DNA of 64,000 nucleotides from JBBDXA01 sp040902585 (lineage in GTDB: Bacteria; Planctomycetota; Phycisphaerae; Phycisphaerales; Phycisphaeraceae): NCBI GenBank assembly GCA_040902585.1, contig JBBDXA010000130.1, positions 1 through 64,000 of the forward strand. Direction: 5' to 3'. Each line of letters begins with the position of its first letter. The stretch's first letter is position 1. The notes under the pieces were generated by a model, which saw only the letters and a list, made by a program, of their open reading frames with translations, ran no database searches and had not been told where the DNA came from. Both the position numbers and the translations under genes were made by a program. Below are positions 18,630 to 26,131 of the stretch, in pieces.

Positions 18630-20586
18630 ACCGCGTCCCCAGCGTGACCTTCAGCTCCATCTCTTTCCCATCCCGCTTGATCTTCAGCTTGATCTCCTGC
18701 CCCGGCTTGCTCGCGCCGAGCACCGCGGTCAAGTCGCGCAGGTTTTTCACCGGTGTCTTGTCCCAGGCGGTGATCACGTCATCCGCCTTCAGGCCCGCGG
18801 CCGCGGCGGGGCTGCCGTCACTCGTGCCGTCGATCGCGCAGCCGTCCTCCGCATCAATGCTGGCGTAGTTGGGAACGATGCCTAAAAACGCGCCGCTGCC
18901 CCGCGGCCCGCCCGCGCCGGCATGCGCCATGCGCACCTGCACATACTTGATCGGCTCCTTGCTCGTCCACAGGGCTGCGCCGATGCGCGTACACAAATCA
19001 ACCGTCTTCACGCCGCCTTCGAAGTTGACCTTGTCAGCCGTGTCCGAAGGCTTGTGGTAGTCGCGGTGAACGCCGGTGAAAAAGTGAATCGCCGGAATGT
19101 TCTTCGCGTGAAAGCTCTGGTGATCGCTCCCGCCCGCGGCGTTGGCGCTCATGTCCAGCTTCAGGTTCATGTTCTTGACCGCTTCCTTCAGCACGCCTTC
19201 GAGCTTGTCGCCCGAGCCCACGCCCATCGCGAAGAGCTTGTTCTCCTGCATCCTGCCGACCATGTCGAGATTGATCATCGCCACGATCTGCTCGTGTTTG
19301 ATGCCCAGTTCATCCATCTGCCTGAGCATGTGCGCCGAGCCGAGCAGGCCGCGTTCTTCGCCTGAAAAGCAGACGAAAAGCATGGCCCGGCGATCCTTGG
19401 GCTGCTCCTTCGCCGCCGCCAGCGTTGCGAAGTGACGCGCGATCATGACCACGCCCGCGGTGCCTGACGCGTTGTCATCGGCACCGAAATAGATCTTGTC
19501 ATCACCGCTGGGGCCAAGCGCGCCCATGCCGCCGTGGCCGAGATGATCGTAGTGACCGCCGACGACGATGTATTGATCTTTGAGTTCGCCCAGGCCGGGG
19601 ATGATGCCTGCGACGTTGTGGATGTCCGCCTTGATGCGTTCCATGTCGACTTCGAACTTGATGTGCAGCTTGCCCATCGGCGTCGGGGCGAGGGCGGCAT
19701 CGTTGGCCTGTGACTCAAACTTCTTCACTGCCGAGGCTTCACCCAGGCCCGCTTCGCTGAGCATGGTCAGCAGCACATCAGACGTGACCTGAATGACGGG
19801 GATCGGCCCCGCGCCGCCCGACTGCGTTTCCATCGCGGTGGGAATGCGCCCGCCTTTGTCGCGGGTTGGCGGATCGACCACGACAAGTGCGATCGCCCCG
19901 CGCTCAGCGGCCCACTTCGCCTTGCTCAGCAGGTTGGAGGCATCGCCGTATTGACCGGCCTTGCCGTTGGGGATGAGGATGGGTTTGTTCTCGCCATCGA
20001 CCGGCTCATAGCGGAACGCGACCGCCACTTTGCCTTTGAGCAGTTCCTTGTCGTCGCCGAAGCTGTTGTAGCCGAGTTCCTTGTTGTAGACGCCGTAGCC
20101 GACGAAGACGGCCGGTGCGGTGCCTTTGCCGTCGCCTGAGAAGCCGCGGGCTTCGTAGTGTTCGCCGGACTTGGGGGCGCGCAGCTCCTTGCCTTCAGCA
20201 TCGACGAGCACGAGCTTCTGTGCCTTCACGCGAATGCCCGCGCTGATGGTGAACTCCTGCGTGAACGAAGGCCCCGCTTCACCGGCTGCGCGGAAGGCGG
20301 GCTGAAGGTCGATCTTCCTGAATTCGGCCACGAGATAATCCCGCGCCAGGTCGAGCCCCTTCGTCGCGGGTCCGCGGCCTTCCATCTCGGGTGCGGCCAG
20401 GTCGGTGACGAGCTTGCGATAGGCTTCGACCTCGGCCTTGAACGTCGCTTCACTCGGCAACGCGACACCCGACTTCAGCGGCGAGTCAGGCGCATCGGGC
20501 AGCTTGTCAGCCGCGATGAGCGGGAGCAGCATGCCCAGCGAAGCGAGCAGGCAGAGGGCGGCAAGGAAAGGGCGGTTTCGCGTCAT
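18628..20586 (-). CDS. Exported M28 zinc aminopeptidase with PA and PDZ domains
   Basis: The start at 20586 has GGAG seven bases upstream and a good signal peptide (FLAALCLLASLGMLLPLIAA); 652 residues. Domain order: N-terminal cap, PA-like insert (about 120-250), M28 catalytic domain and a C-terminal PDZ (about 560-650, GAFLGIVPNYA and LKADDVITAW). All zinc ligands of M28 are visible: GGHYDHLG, FGADDNASG, SGEERGLLGS, INLDMVGR and DYHKPSDT. It should remove N-terminal residues from peptides in the periplasm or outside. The PDZ may position substrates. Immediately downstream on the same strand is the CbiX-like gene. Confidence 0.95.
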   Translation of the reverse strand: MTRNRPFLAALCLLASLGMLLPLIAADKLPDAPDSPLKSGVALPSEATFKAEVEAYRKLVTDLAAPEMEGRGPATKGLDLARDYLVAEFRKIDLQPAFRAAGEAGPSFTQEFTISAGIRVKAQKLVLVDAEGKELRAPKSGEHYEARGFSGDGKGTAPAVFVGYGVYNKELGYNSFGDDKELLKGKVAVAFRYEPVDGENKPILIPNGKAGQYGDASNLLSKAKWAAERGAIALVVVDPPTRDKGGRIPTAMETQSGGAGPIPVIQVTSDVLLTMLSEAGLGEASAVKKFESQANDAALAPTPMGKLHIKFEVDMERIKADIHNVAGIIPGLGELKDQYIVVGGHYDHLGHGGMGALGPSGDDKIYFGADDNASGTAGVVMIARHFATLAAAKEQPKDRRAMLFVCFSGEERGLLGSAHMLRQMDELGIKHEQIVAMINLDMVGRMQENKLFAMGVGSGDKLEGVLKEAVKNMNLKLDMSANAAGGSDHQSFHAKNIPAIHFFTGVHRDYHKPSDTADKVNFEGGVKTVDLCTRIGAALWTSKEPIKYVQVRMAHAGAGGPRGSGAFLGIVPNYASIDAEDGCAIDGTSDGSPAAAAGLKADDVITAWDKTPVKNLRDLTAVLGASKPGQEIKLKIKRDGKEMELKVTLGTR

Positions 20587-20735
20587 GGAAGGTCTCCGGT
20601 GAATGGATGCATCATACGGGCCATTGGCCGATGCGCGAACCTCGTTGCCGGCTGGCGACGGATTGGGGTTGAATCGGCCGGTCTGACGCGATCCGTCTAG
20701 CGCCGCGACGCTGGCGGATGTCAGGGTTTTCCCGA

Positions 20736-20853
20736 GTAGACACATGTCTACCATACCCCCTACCCCCTGGTAGCCAATTTGGGATAAGTGATGGGGCGAT
20801 AAGAGGTTGGCAAATGGCTACCCCCGTGTCTACCCCGTGTCTACTAGACACGG
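20736..20853. repeat. Palindromic block built on GTGTCTAC
   Basis: The octamer GTGTCTAC occurs at 20826 and 20837 and, inverted, at 20736. There is an exact palindrome CCGTGTCTACTAGACACGG at 20835-20853, a near-palindrome at 20736-20751, and a stem GGTAGCCAATTTG (20769-20781) against CAAATGGCTACC (20811-20822). It could be a multi-site operator or a structured RNA; neither is proven. Confidence 0.6.
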
Positions 20854-21036
20854 AGGAGGGTGGCGCGGAGGCAAGTTCGCTGGGGAAAGGGTCGGTGCGC
20901 GGCAAAAGACACCGCGCCGGCAGTCGGGTTGGATCCTGCGCGTTCATGGAGGATAGGATACCAAAAATAAGCCGAACTGTCAAGTCTTTCCGCCTTCGTT
21001 CGCCGGGCCGAGAGTGTGCCCCGCGAAGGGCTGGCA

Positions 21037-21137
21037 GCGAGCCGGGGCGTATTCGCCCCGACGGGTCGGATGCTTCGGCGTGATGCAGGTGTGACGGTCG
21101 CAGCCGGATTCACCGGGGCGAATACGCCCCGGCTCGC
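21037..21137. repeat. Perfect 23-base inverted repeat pair
   Basis: Arms 21037-21059 and 21115-21137 are exact reverse complements around a 55-base centre. Each arm holds its own small hairpin (GGGGCG, a short loop, CGCCCC). It has the same two-arm design as the other repeats in this window but a different sequence. Confidence 0.85.
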
Positions 21138-21200
21138 GCCGCAGATGACGCCGGCCGCGTTTCCTGTTATTTCTACGCACCCTCAATCGGGAGAACGAAC

Positions 21201-22310
21201 ATGAGTCTGAACATCGCAGTCATCGCCGGCGACGGCATCGGGCCGGAAGTGGTCGGTGAAGCTCTCAGCGTCCTTGCGGCCGCGGCACCGGCGGATGGGT
21301 TGAACTACCAGCTCACGCAACTGCCCTACGGCGGCGAGCATTACCTCAAGACCGGCGAAGTCCTTACTGATGAGCAGGCGTCGAACCTCAAACGCTTCGA
21401 CGCCATCTTCCTCGGCGCGGTCGGTTCGCCTGATGTGAAGCCCGGCATCCTGGAGCAGGGCCTGCTGCTCAAACTCCGCTTCGATCTGGATCAATACATC
21501 AACCTGCGCCCGGTCAAGCTTTACGAAGGCGTCGAGTCGCCCCTGAAGAACAAGGGCGCTGCTGAGATCAACTTCGATGTCATCCGCGAGAACACCGAAG
21601 ACCTCTACACCGGCGCGGGCGGCATCACGCGCAAGGGCACGAAGCAGGAAGTGGCCACGCAGGAGATGCTGGCGACGCGCTTTGGCGTCGAGCGCTGCCT
21701 GCGCTATGCCTTCGAGTTCGCCCGCAACAAGAAGCGCGCGGGGCTCCCTGGTGCCACCGGGGGACGCGGCCTGCTCACGCTCGTTCACAAGATCAACGTG
21801 CTCACGCACTGCGGCGACACCTGGTTCCGCGCGTTCAACGAGATCGGCGAGGCGGATTACAAAGACATCAAACGCGAGTATCACCACGTCGATGCCTGCT
21901 GCATGTACATGGTGCTCAAGCCCGAGGTGTACGACACGATCGTCGTGCCCAACATGTTCGGGGACATCATCACCGACCTGGGCGCGGCGGTGGCGGGCGG
22001 CATGGGCATCGCCGCGTCGGGCAACCTGAATCCGGACGGCACGGCGCCGAGCATGTTTGAGCCGGTGCATGGGTCCGCGCCGGATATCGCGGGGCAGAAC
22101 AAGGCGAACCCGATGGCCGCGATCATCTCGCTGGGCATGCTCCTGCGCGAGACGGGGCGCATCCGCGCTGAGCGCGCGGCTGTCACCTGCGGCCAGCGCA
22201 TCGACAAGGCGGCACGGGCGGTGTGCCTGAAGTTCAAAGGAATGAATATCGATCGCCTGCCTTACGGGACGAAAGAAGTGGCGAAGATGGTGATCGAGGC
22301 GCTGGTGTGA
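21201..22310 (+). CDS. leuB: 3-isopropylmalate dehydrogenase
   Basis: The product is 369 residues, normal length for LeuB. It oxidises and decarboxylates 3-isopropylmalate with NAD in leucine synthesis. Typical motifs: IAVIAGDGIGPEVVGEAL, LRFDLDQYINLRPVKLY, the VIRENTEDLYTGAGG loop, VPNMFGDIITDLGAAVAGG with the metal-binding Asp residues, and FEPVHGSAPDIAGQNKANP. Homoisocitrate, tartrate or isocitrate dehydrogenases share the fold, so the substrate rests on overall resemblance. It stands alone, without leuA, leuC or leuD. GGGAGA seven bases before the ATG supports the start. Confidence 0.9.
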   Translation: MSLNIAVIAGDGIGPEVVGEALSVLAAAAPADGLNYQLTQLPYGGEHYLKTGEVLTDEQASNLKRFDAIFLGAVGSPDVKPGILEQGLLLKLRFDLDQYINLRPVKLYEGVESPLKNKGAAEINFDVIRENTEDLYTGAGGITRKGTKQEVATQEMLATRFGVERCLRYAFEFARNKKRAGLPGATGGRGLLTLVHKINVLTHCGDTWFRAFNEIGEADYKDIKREYHHVDACCMYMVLKPEVYDTIVVPNMFGDIITDLGAAVAGGMGIAASGNLNPDGTAPSMFEPVHGSAPDIAGQNKANPMAAIISLGMLLRETGRIRAERAAVTCGQRIDKAARAVCLKFKGMNIDRLPYGTKEVAKMVIEALV

Positions 22311-22313
22311 AGG

Positions 22314-22348
22314 CTGGGTCTTGAGGCATGGGGCTTGAGGCTTGAGGC
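22314..22348. repeat. Heptanucleotide array, five units
   Basis: Five seven-base units (three are TTGAGGC, two are variants) begin three bases after the leuB stop codon and run directly into the next repeat element at 22351. Confidence 0.85.
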
Positions 22349-22350
22349 CT

Positions 22351-22469
22351 GGGTGCCACGGGTCGGCGAGGCTTTGCGAGCAGACCCGTGCGGAGGTCGA
22401 TGAAGTCACGTCGACACCTGCACACCGGCACGGGTATTCGTCGCCAAGCCTCCTCGACCCGTGGCACCC
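22351..22469. repeat. Cloverleaf-like GGGTGCCACGG element, copy 1
   Basis: The ends GGGTGCCACGGGTC and GACCCGTGGCACCC are inverted. Inside, each arm can fold back as a hairpin closed by CACGGGT and ACCCGTG, leaving a central loop: a stem with two side hairpins. The left 40 bases match the right end of copy 2 (25111-25150), inverted, with two differences. Confidence 0.88.
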
Positions 22470-22494
22470 AAGGCCTTGGCACCCTGCGCCCGGC

Positions 22495-22500
22495 TATAAT
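22495..22500 (+). promoter_or_regulatory. Consensus -10 box TATAAT, leaderless type
   Basis: An exact TATAAT ends eight bases before the ATG at 22509, with no Shine-Dalgarno sequence. It immediately follows the repeat element, so the element occupies the upstream promoter region. Confidence 0.6.
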
Positions 22501-22508
22501 CCGGCACA

Positions 22509-23099
22509 ATGGCCACGCCGCACCTCCATCCCTTTTCCTGGGAAAGGATGATCCAAGCTGTGGAACTCGTACGTGAACGAGCCTTGCGCACGGCTCGCGC
22601 GTTGGAGGGAGCGGAGATTCCATACGCGATGGTGGGCGGTATCGCTGTGGCGGCGTGGGTTGCGCGGGTCGCCCCGGCAGCGGTGCGAACTACAAATGAT
22701 GTCGATGTGCTGCTGCGCCGCGAGGATATGGATCGCGCGAAGGTAGCGATGAAGGCCGCGGGGTTCATCTATCAGCATGTCAACGGCATGGTCGTATTCA
22801 TCGATGGGCCCGGCGGCACGGTGCGCGCTGCGGTGAAGGTCGTCATGGCGAACGAGAAGGTACGCGAGGATGACGAGGCACCGGCTCCGGATGTGAGCGA
22901 GTGCGAGCGATTCGAGGACTACGTCGTGCTGAATCGCGACGCGCTGGTGCGCATGGAGTTGACACGCTATCGGATCGAGAGCCGCATGCTTTTGCGTGAC
23001 ATGATCGACGTTGACCTTGTCAATGCTTTATGGTGCCAGCGGCTGCCTGCGGAACTCGCCGGGCGGCTGCAGCAATTGCTGGATACGCCGGATGGATAA
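22509..23099 (+). CDS. Nucleotidyltransferase-like protein
   Basis: The product is 196 residues. PYAMVGGIAVAAWVAR followed by RTTNDVDVLLRREDMDRA fits the GG and Asp-x-Asp pattern of the nucleotidyltransferase superfamily, in the AbiEii/MNT-like or DUF-type branch seen in toxin-antitoxin and abortive-infection systems. No partner gene is adjacent, so a toxin role is not supported. The start is set by the TATAAT eight bases upstream. It sits between repeat elements on both sides. The catalytic motif is recognised; the substrate is unknown. Confidence 0.75.
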   Translation: MATPHLHPFSWERMIQAVELVRERALRTARALEGAEIPYAMVGGIAVAAWVARVAPAAVRTTNDVDVLLRREDMDRAKVAMKAAGFIYQHVNGMVVFIDGPGGTVRAAVKVVMANEKVREDDEAPAPDVSECERFEDYVVLNRDALVRMELTRYRIESRMLLRDMIDVDLVNALWCQRLPAELAGRLQQLLDTPDG

Positions 23100-23150
23100 G
23101 GGACAGTGTTTGCTCTCCTTCCGCGCGGCGCTTTTTTCACGTTGGTCGCT

Positions 23151-23190
23151 CGACCCTCCCCCGGCCCCTCCCTGAGAGGGAGGGGAGTCA
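23151..23190. repeat. Single arm of the GAGGGAGGGG repeat family
   Basis: CGACCCTCCC followed by a hairpin made of CCCCTCCC and GGGAGGGG. The arm matches those at 25954, 26046, 28899, 28993 and 50673. Here it lies in the 97-base gap between convergent genes and might act as a terminator. Confidence 0.85.
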
Positions 23191-23196
23191 ATCCGT

Positions 23197-23934
23197 TCAC
23201 TCCCCGCTTCGCCACTCCCCTTCAATCAACACCTCATGCGGCCTGAACCTGGCCTTGTAATCCATCTTCGCGCAGCCCTGGACCCAGAAGCCCATGTAGT
23301 AATGCGGAATGTTCCACCTGCGGGTCAGCTCGATTTCGCGCAGCACCGAGTACACGCCCAGGCTGCGGTGGGCTTCGTCGGGATCGAAGAAGTGATACAC
23401 CGTCGAGACGGATCGCGAACAGATGTCGAGAATACTCACGCCGATGAGGCGGTCATCGGCGAAGTAACTCACCTCGCGCGTGTCAACCGTGTTCACATAA
23501 AGAAACTCGCGCAGCCCCTCGGCATCGCCTGACTGCGGCGAGCCGGGGTGCTGATGCTCGAGGTACCGCGCGTAGAGGTCGATCTTCTCCCGCGTCAAAT
23601 TCAGTCGATCGACGCGCAGGCGCACCTCGCTGTTCTTCGCCAGCGATCGCCTTTGCGATTTGCTCGGCTCAAACTCGGCGACGGGAATGCGCATCTGGAT
23701 GCACGCCTGACACGAAGGGCAGCGCGGGCGGTAGAAGATCTGCCCGCTACGGCGGAAGCCGCGGTCCATCAGGTCGTGATACGTTTCGCCGTGCAAGGTC
23801 GGCGTGCGGAACCCTTCGGTCACCGCTTCGCGCGGAAGATAGGAACACGGATGCGTTTCGGTGCGCGGCAGGCCGTCGGAATCGATGAGTTCCAAGAGCG
23901 GCAGATGCAGGGGATCGACGGTGTCGGTGGACAT
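23197..23934 (-). CDS. bpt: Aspartate/glutamate leucyltransferase (N-end rule)
   Basis: The product is 245 residues, typical for Bpt. It adds Leu from Leu-tRNA to proteins with N-terminal Asp or Glu, marking them for the ClpS-ClpAP route. Signatures: HPCSYLPREAV, the Cys pair CPSCQACIQMR, FEPSKSQRR, and YYMGFWVQGCAKMDYKARFRP. TACCAT at 23946-23941 ends six bases before the ATG, predicting a leaderless transcript. No clpS or clpA is seen in this window. Confidence 0.93.
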   Translation of the reverse strand: MSTDTVDPLHLPLLELIDSDGLPRTETHPCSYLPREAVTEGFRTPTLHGETYHDLMDRGFRRSGQIFYRPRCPSCQACIQMRIPVAEFEPSKSQRRSLAKNSEVRLRVDRLNLTREKIDLYARYLEHQHPGSPQSGDAEGLREFLYVNTVDTREVSYFADDRLIGVSILDICSRSVSTVYHFFDPDEAHRSLGVYSVLREIELTRRWNIPHYYMGFWVQGCAKMDYKARFRPHEVLIEGEWRSGE

Positions 23935-23940
23935 GAATGA

Positions 23941-23946
23941 ATGGTA
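23941..23946 (-). promoter_or_regulatory. -10 box TACCAT, leaderless type
   Basis: Read on the minus strand, TACCAT ends six bases before the bpt ATG at 23934; there is no Shine-Dalgarno sequence. Confidence 0.5.
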
Positions 23947-23979
23947 CGCACCCGAGGCGATTGCGACACGGCGCAGATT

Positions 23980-24930
23980 TCACTTGAGAACGTATTCCAG
24001 AGACCAGTATTCGCCTGATCCCCAGAAGTCGGTCGTCATTTCAGTCTGCTTCACGTGAAGAGGAATGCCGCGCTTCACGTCGAGGCTGGCCCGAATCGTC
24101 TTGTCGAGTTTCACCTTGCGTACCGTGTCTTCATCGGGCGCGGGGCGGTTGAGGTTGGCGGCCTGAGCCTTGAGGAATTCCAGGTGGGCCTTTCGCATCG
24201 TTTCGGTGTCCACGTCCTGTTTGGCGTTCGCGTTGACCTGGGTCGCATCGTCGCCGGCGCTGGCGGGGGACCACTGCAAGGTCGCGGGCACTTTGAAACC
24301 CAAGGGCGGCACCGTCGCCTGAATCTCCAGCGTCGTGGTCTTGGTCCGGGAGAGCGTCGTCCCCAGCAGCGTCATGTAACCCTTGAAATCATTGAGCATC
24401 AGTGTCTCGACAGTCTCCCGCGTCGCGATCGTCTTGATCACCTTGCGAGCCGATGCCATCTTCTCGTCATCCCACTTCGCCTCTTTGCCGTAGAGCGTGA
24501 TGGCGAGTTCAAGGGCTTCATCAATCTTCTCTTTGACCTGATCGAAATTCTCCAGGCTGGCCTCGCGGGACTGCCAGTCGAAGCGCACCTCCGCCACGAT
24601 CTCCTGCGCGATCTTCGCCAGCGCTTTGGTCACGGGGTGATTGCTCCCTGCATCGTCGGGAAGCTTGATCTCTGTGATCTTCCACCGCATCACGATCGCG
24701 CTCTCCTTGATCGACAGCACGGTTCCTTCAAGGGTCGAAACCGTTGACTTACTGGGCACCGGCTTTCCATTGCGCACTTCACCCAATGACTTCGTCATCA
24801 CCAGCGTCAGCGTGTCGCCGGCCTTGAGCTGCGGCAGGAGCACGACCGCATCATCGCCGACGGCGCCGGCGGTCATCGCGAGCAGAAGTAGGACGGGCAG
24901 CAGGCGCGATGAAGCGGGAGTGGTTTTCAT
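23980..24930 (-). CDS. Exported protein of unknown function
   Basis: The product is 316 residues from the ATG at 24930, which opens a signal peptide (SSRLLPVLLLLAMTAGAVG); a longer frame upstream would run through a repeat element. The mature part begins with a beta-rich segment (LKAGDTLTLVMTKSLGEV), then helices, and ends with HVKQTEMTTDFWGSGEYWSLEYVLK. I do not recognise the family; the layout resembles planctomycete proteins of the DUF6263 kind only in general features. TACAAT (24943-24938) ends seven bases before the ATG. Confidence 0.75.
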   Translation of the reverse strand: MKTTPASSRLLPVLLLLAMTAGAVGDDAVVLLPQLKAGDTLTLVMTKSLGEVRNGKPVPSKSTVSTLEGTVLSIKESAIVMRWKITEIKLPDDAGSNHPVTKALAKIAQEIVAEVRFDWQSREASLENFDQVKEKIDEALELAITLYGKEAKWDDEKMASARKVIKTIATRETVETLMLNDFKGYMTLLGTTLSRTKTTTLEIQATVPPLGFKVPATLQWSPASAGDDATQVNANAKQDVDTETMRKAHLEFLKAQAANLNRPAPDEDTVRKVKLDKTIRASLDVKRGIPLHVKQTEMTTDFWGSGEYWSLEYVLK

Positions 24931-24937
24931 GTGGAGG

Positions 24938-24943
24938 ATTGTA
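24938..24943 (-). promoter_or_regulatory. -10 box TACAAT, leaderless type
   Basis: On the minus strand TACAAT ends seven bases before the ATG at 24930. The intervening CCTCCAC is the reverse of a Shine-Dalgarno sequence, so conventional initiation is unlikely. Confidence 0.55.
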
Positions 24944-24953
24944 CCGCCTTGGC

Positions 24954-25150
24954 GGGTGCCACGGCTCGACGAGGCTTTGCGAGGAGACCCGTGCTGGTTG
25001 AACAGTGCGCACTTGCACTCCGCACGGGTCTTCGTCGCCGAGCCTCCTCGACCTGGGACCCGTGCGGAAGGCCTGAGGACTCTCGAACGATCCATACCAC
25101 ACGACGCCTGCACGGGTCTGCTCGCAAAGCCTCGCCGACGCGTAGCACCC
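24954..25150. repeat. Cloverleaf-like GGGTGCCACGG element, copy 2 (compound)
   Basis: It starts GGGTGCCACGG and ends GTAGCACCC. It appears to be two units fused: the left part resembles copy 1, and the right part carries a 63-base core (25056-25118) that recurs inverted at 31551-31613 with one difference. Hairpins are closed by CACGGGTC and GACCCGTG. It fills the gap between two genes of the minus strand. Confidence 0.9.
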
Positions 25151-25174
25151 TACGCGCTATTACTTGATTCGGCC

Positions 25175-25912
25175 TCACACCCCTTCGGGATGATTCGCTG
25201 CCAATCGCGCCAGGCGCTGCGCCAACGCCGCGCGAGCGATCCATTCTTCGCCTTTGTCACTCAGGAGGATCGCGCCGGGCTTGTCGCCGCCGACCATGTC
25301 GAGGGTGTTGGCGACGAGGTAGTCCGCGCCGCTGGCGACCCTGCTCGCCTGGCCGATGCGGACGAGCTCTTCGCGCGTCGGGCCGACTTCGAGTTTGAAT
25401 TTCACGAGCAGGCCGCGGTAGCCCCACTCGCCGCGGAAGAGGTCGATGAGTTTTTCCGTCCGCGTGCCCAGCACGGCTATCGCCGGATGATTGCTCTTGA
25501 CCTTGCCGGCCTGGACATCCTTGACGCGCCAGATTTCCTCACCCTTTGTCTCGGTCTTTTCGCGGGAAAGCACACTGAAGACGCCCGCCGGTTTGTAGTC
25601 GGCGATCGCCGCGGTCATGAAGATGGCGTGGTACTGCTGCGTCTTGAGCAGTGCGGCAAGGGCGGTGCGAAGCTCGCCATGAGCAGTGAAGGCGTGGCCG
25701 CGCACCTGATGCGGGAGGCCGAGGCCGGCGTCGATCTGCGCAAGGTGCTGACGATTGCTGGTGAGCAGATCGACCTCACCGAGGGCGGCCAGGGCGCGGG
25801 CGATATCGAAGCCGGTGTTGCCGGTGAAAATATTGCCCCAGTCGCGCACCTGGTCGATGCGTTCGCGGGTGTTGCCTGCGGTCACGAGAAATCGAGGAGG
25901 ATTCGTCGTCAT
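25175..25912 (-). CDS. Stand-alone CoaB-like phosphopantothenoylcysteine synthetase
   Basis: The product is 245 residues. PRFLVTAGNTRERIDQVRDW matches the start of the CoaB/DFP domain, and FMTAAIADYKPAG plus VANTLDMVGGDKPGAILL are its later motifs. In most bacteria CoaB is fused to the flavin-dependent decarboxylase CoaC; here there is only the synthetase half, which joins 4'-phosphopantothenate and Cys. The length leaves no room for CoaC. TACAAT at 25929-25924 would start transcription near 25917, favouring the ATG at 25912 over that at 25921. A distant DFP homologue with another substrate is possible. Confidence 0.8.
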   Translation of the reverse strand: MTTNPPRFLVTAGNTRERIDQVRDWGNIFTGNTGFDIARALAALGEVDLLTSNRQHLAQIDAGLGLPHQVRGHAFTAHGELRTALAALLKTQQYHAIFMTAAIADYKPAGVFSVLSREKTETKGEEIWRVKDVQAGKVKSNHPAIAVLGTRTEKLIDLFRGEWGYRGLLVKFKLEVGPTREELVRIGQASRVASGADYLVANTLDMVGGDKPGAILLSDKGEEWIARAALAQRLARLAANHPEGV

Positions 25913-25953
25913 GATGCTCATGCATTGTAGATGCGGGGAGGGGAGGTGGTTTT

Positions 25954-26089
25954 ACTCCCCTCCCTCGTAGGGAGGGGCGGGGGGAGGGTGAGGCGAACGG
26001 CTGCCCGTTGATCATGTTTGCAACGAAGGTCCACGGACTTCGTGCGACCGACCCTCCCCTAACCCCTCCCTCGAAGGGAGGGGAATCGG
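25954..26089. repeat. Two-armed GAGGGAGGGG element, copy 1
   Basis: The left arm (25954-25994) and right arm (26046-26089) are inverted copies; each forms a hairpin of CCCCTCCC and GGGAGGGG. The centre has TGCAACGAA and GATCA, also found in the centre of the second complete copy at 28899-29033. It lies between divergent genes. Confidence 0.88.
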
Positions 26090-26092
26090 AAA

Positions 26093-26124
26093 CGCTTTGC
26101 CGTTGCCAACGGCAAAGCGATAAT
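26093..26124 (+). promoter_or_regulatory. Promoter with a 13-base perfect palindrome (operator candidate)
   Basis: CGCTTTGCCGTTG (26093-26105), one base, then its exact reverse complement (26107-26119) cover the spacer between a -35-like TTGCCG (26098-26103) and GATAAT (26119-26124), 15 bases apart. GATAAT ends seven bases before the ATG at 26132, so the transcript should be leaderless. A repressor bound here would block the polymerase. Confidence 0.5.
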
Positions 26125-26131
26125 CCCCGCC

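Larger units (their letters stand above)
20587..21200. other. Gene-free divergent region, 614 bases
   Basis: I find no credible gene here. It separates the divergent peptidase and leuB genes and must hold both promoters. It contains a palindrome-rich block (20736-20853), a less GC-rich patch around 20955-20990 that could hold a promoter, and a perfect inverted repeat pair (21037-21137). GGGAGA lies seven bases before the leuB ATG. Confidence 0.7.

Noticed and set aside
22509..23099. Abortive-infection or toxin-antitoxin nucleotidyltransferase
   Set aside because: The fold fits, but there is no adjacent antitoxin or partner gene, so I left it as nucleotidyltransferase-like.
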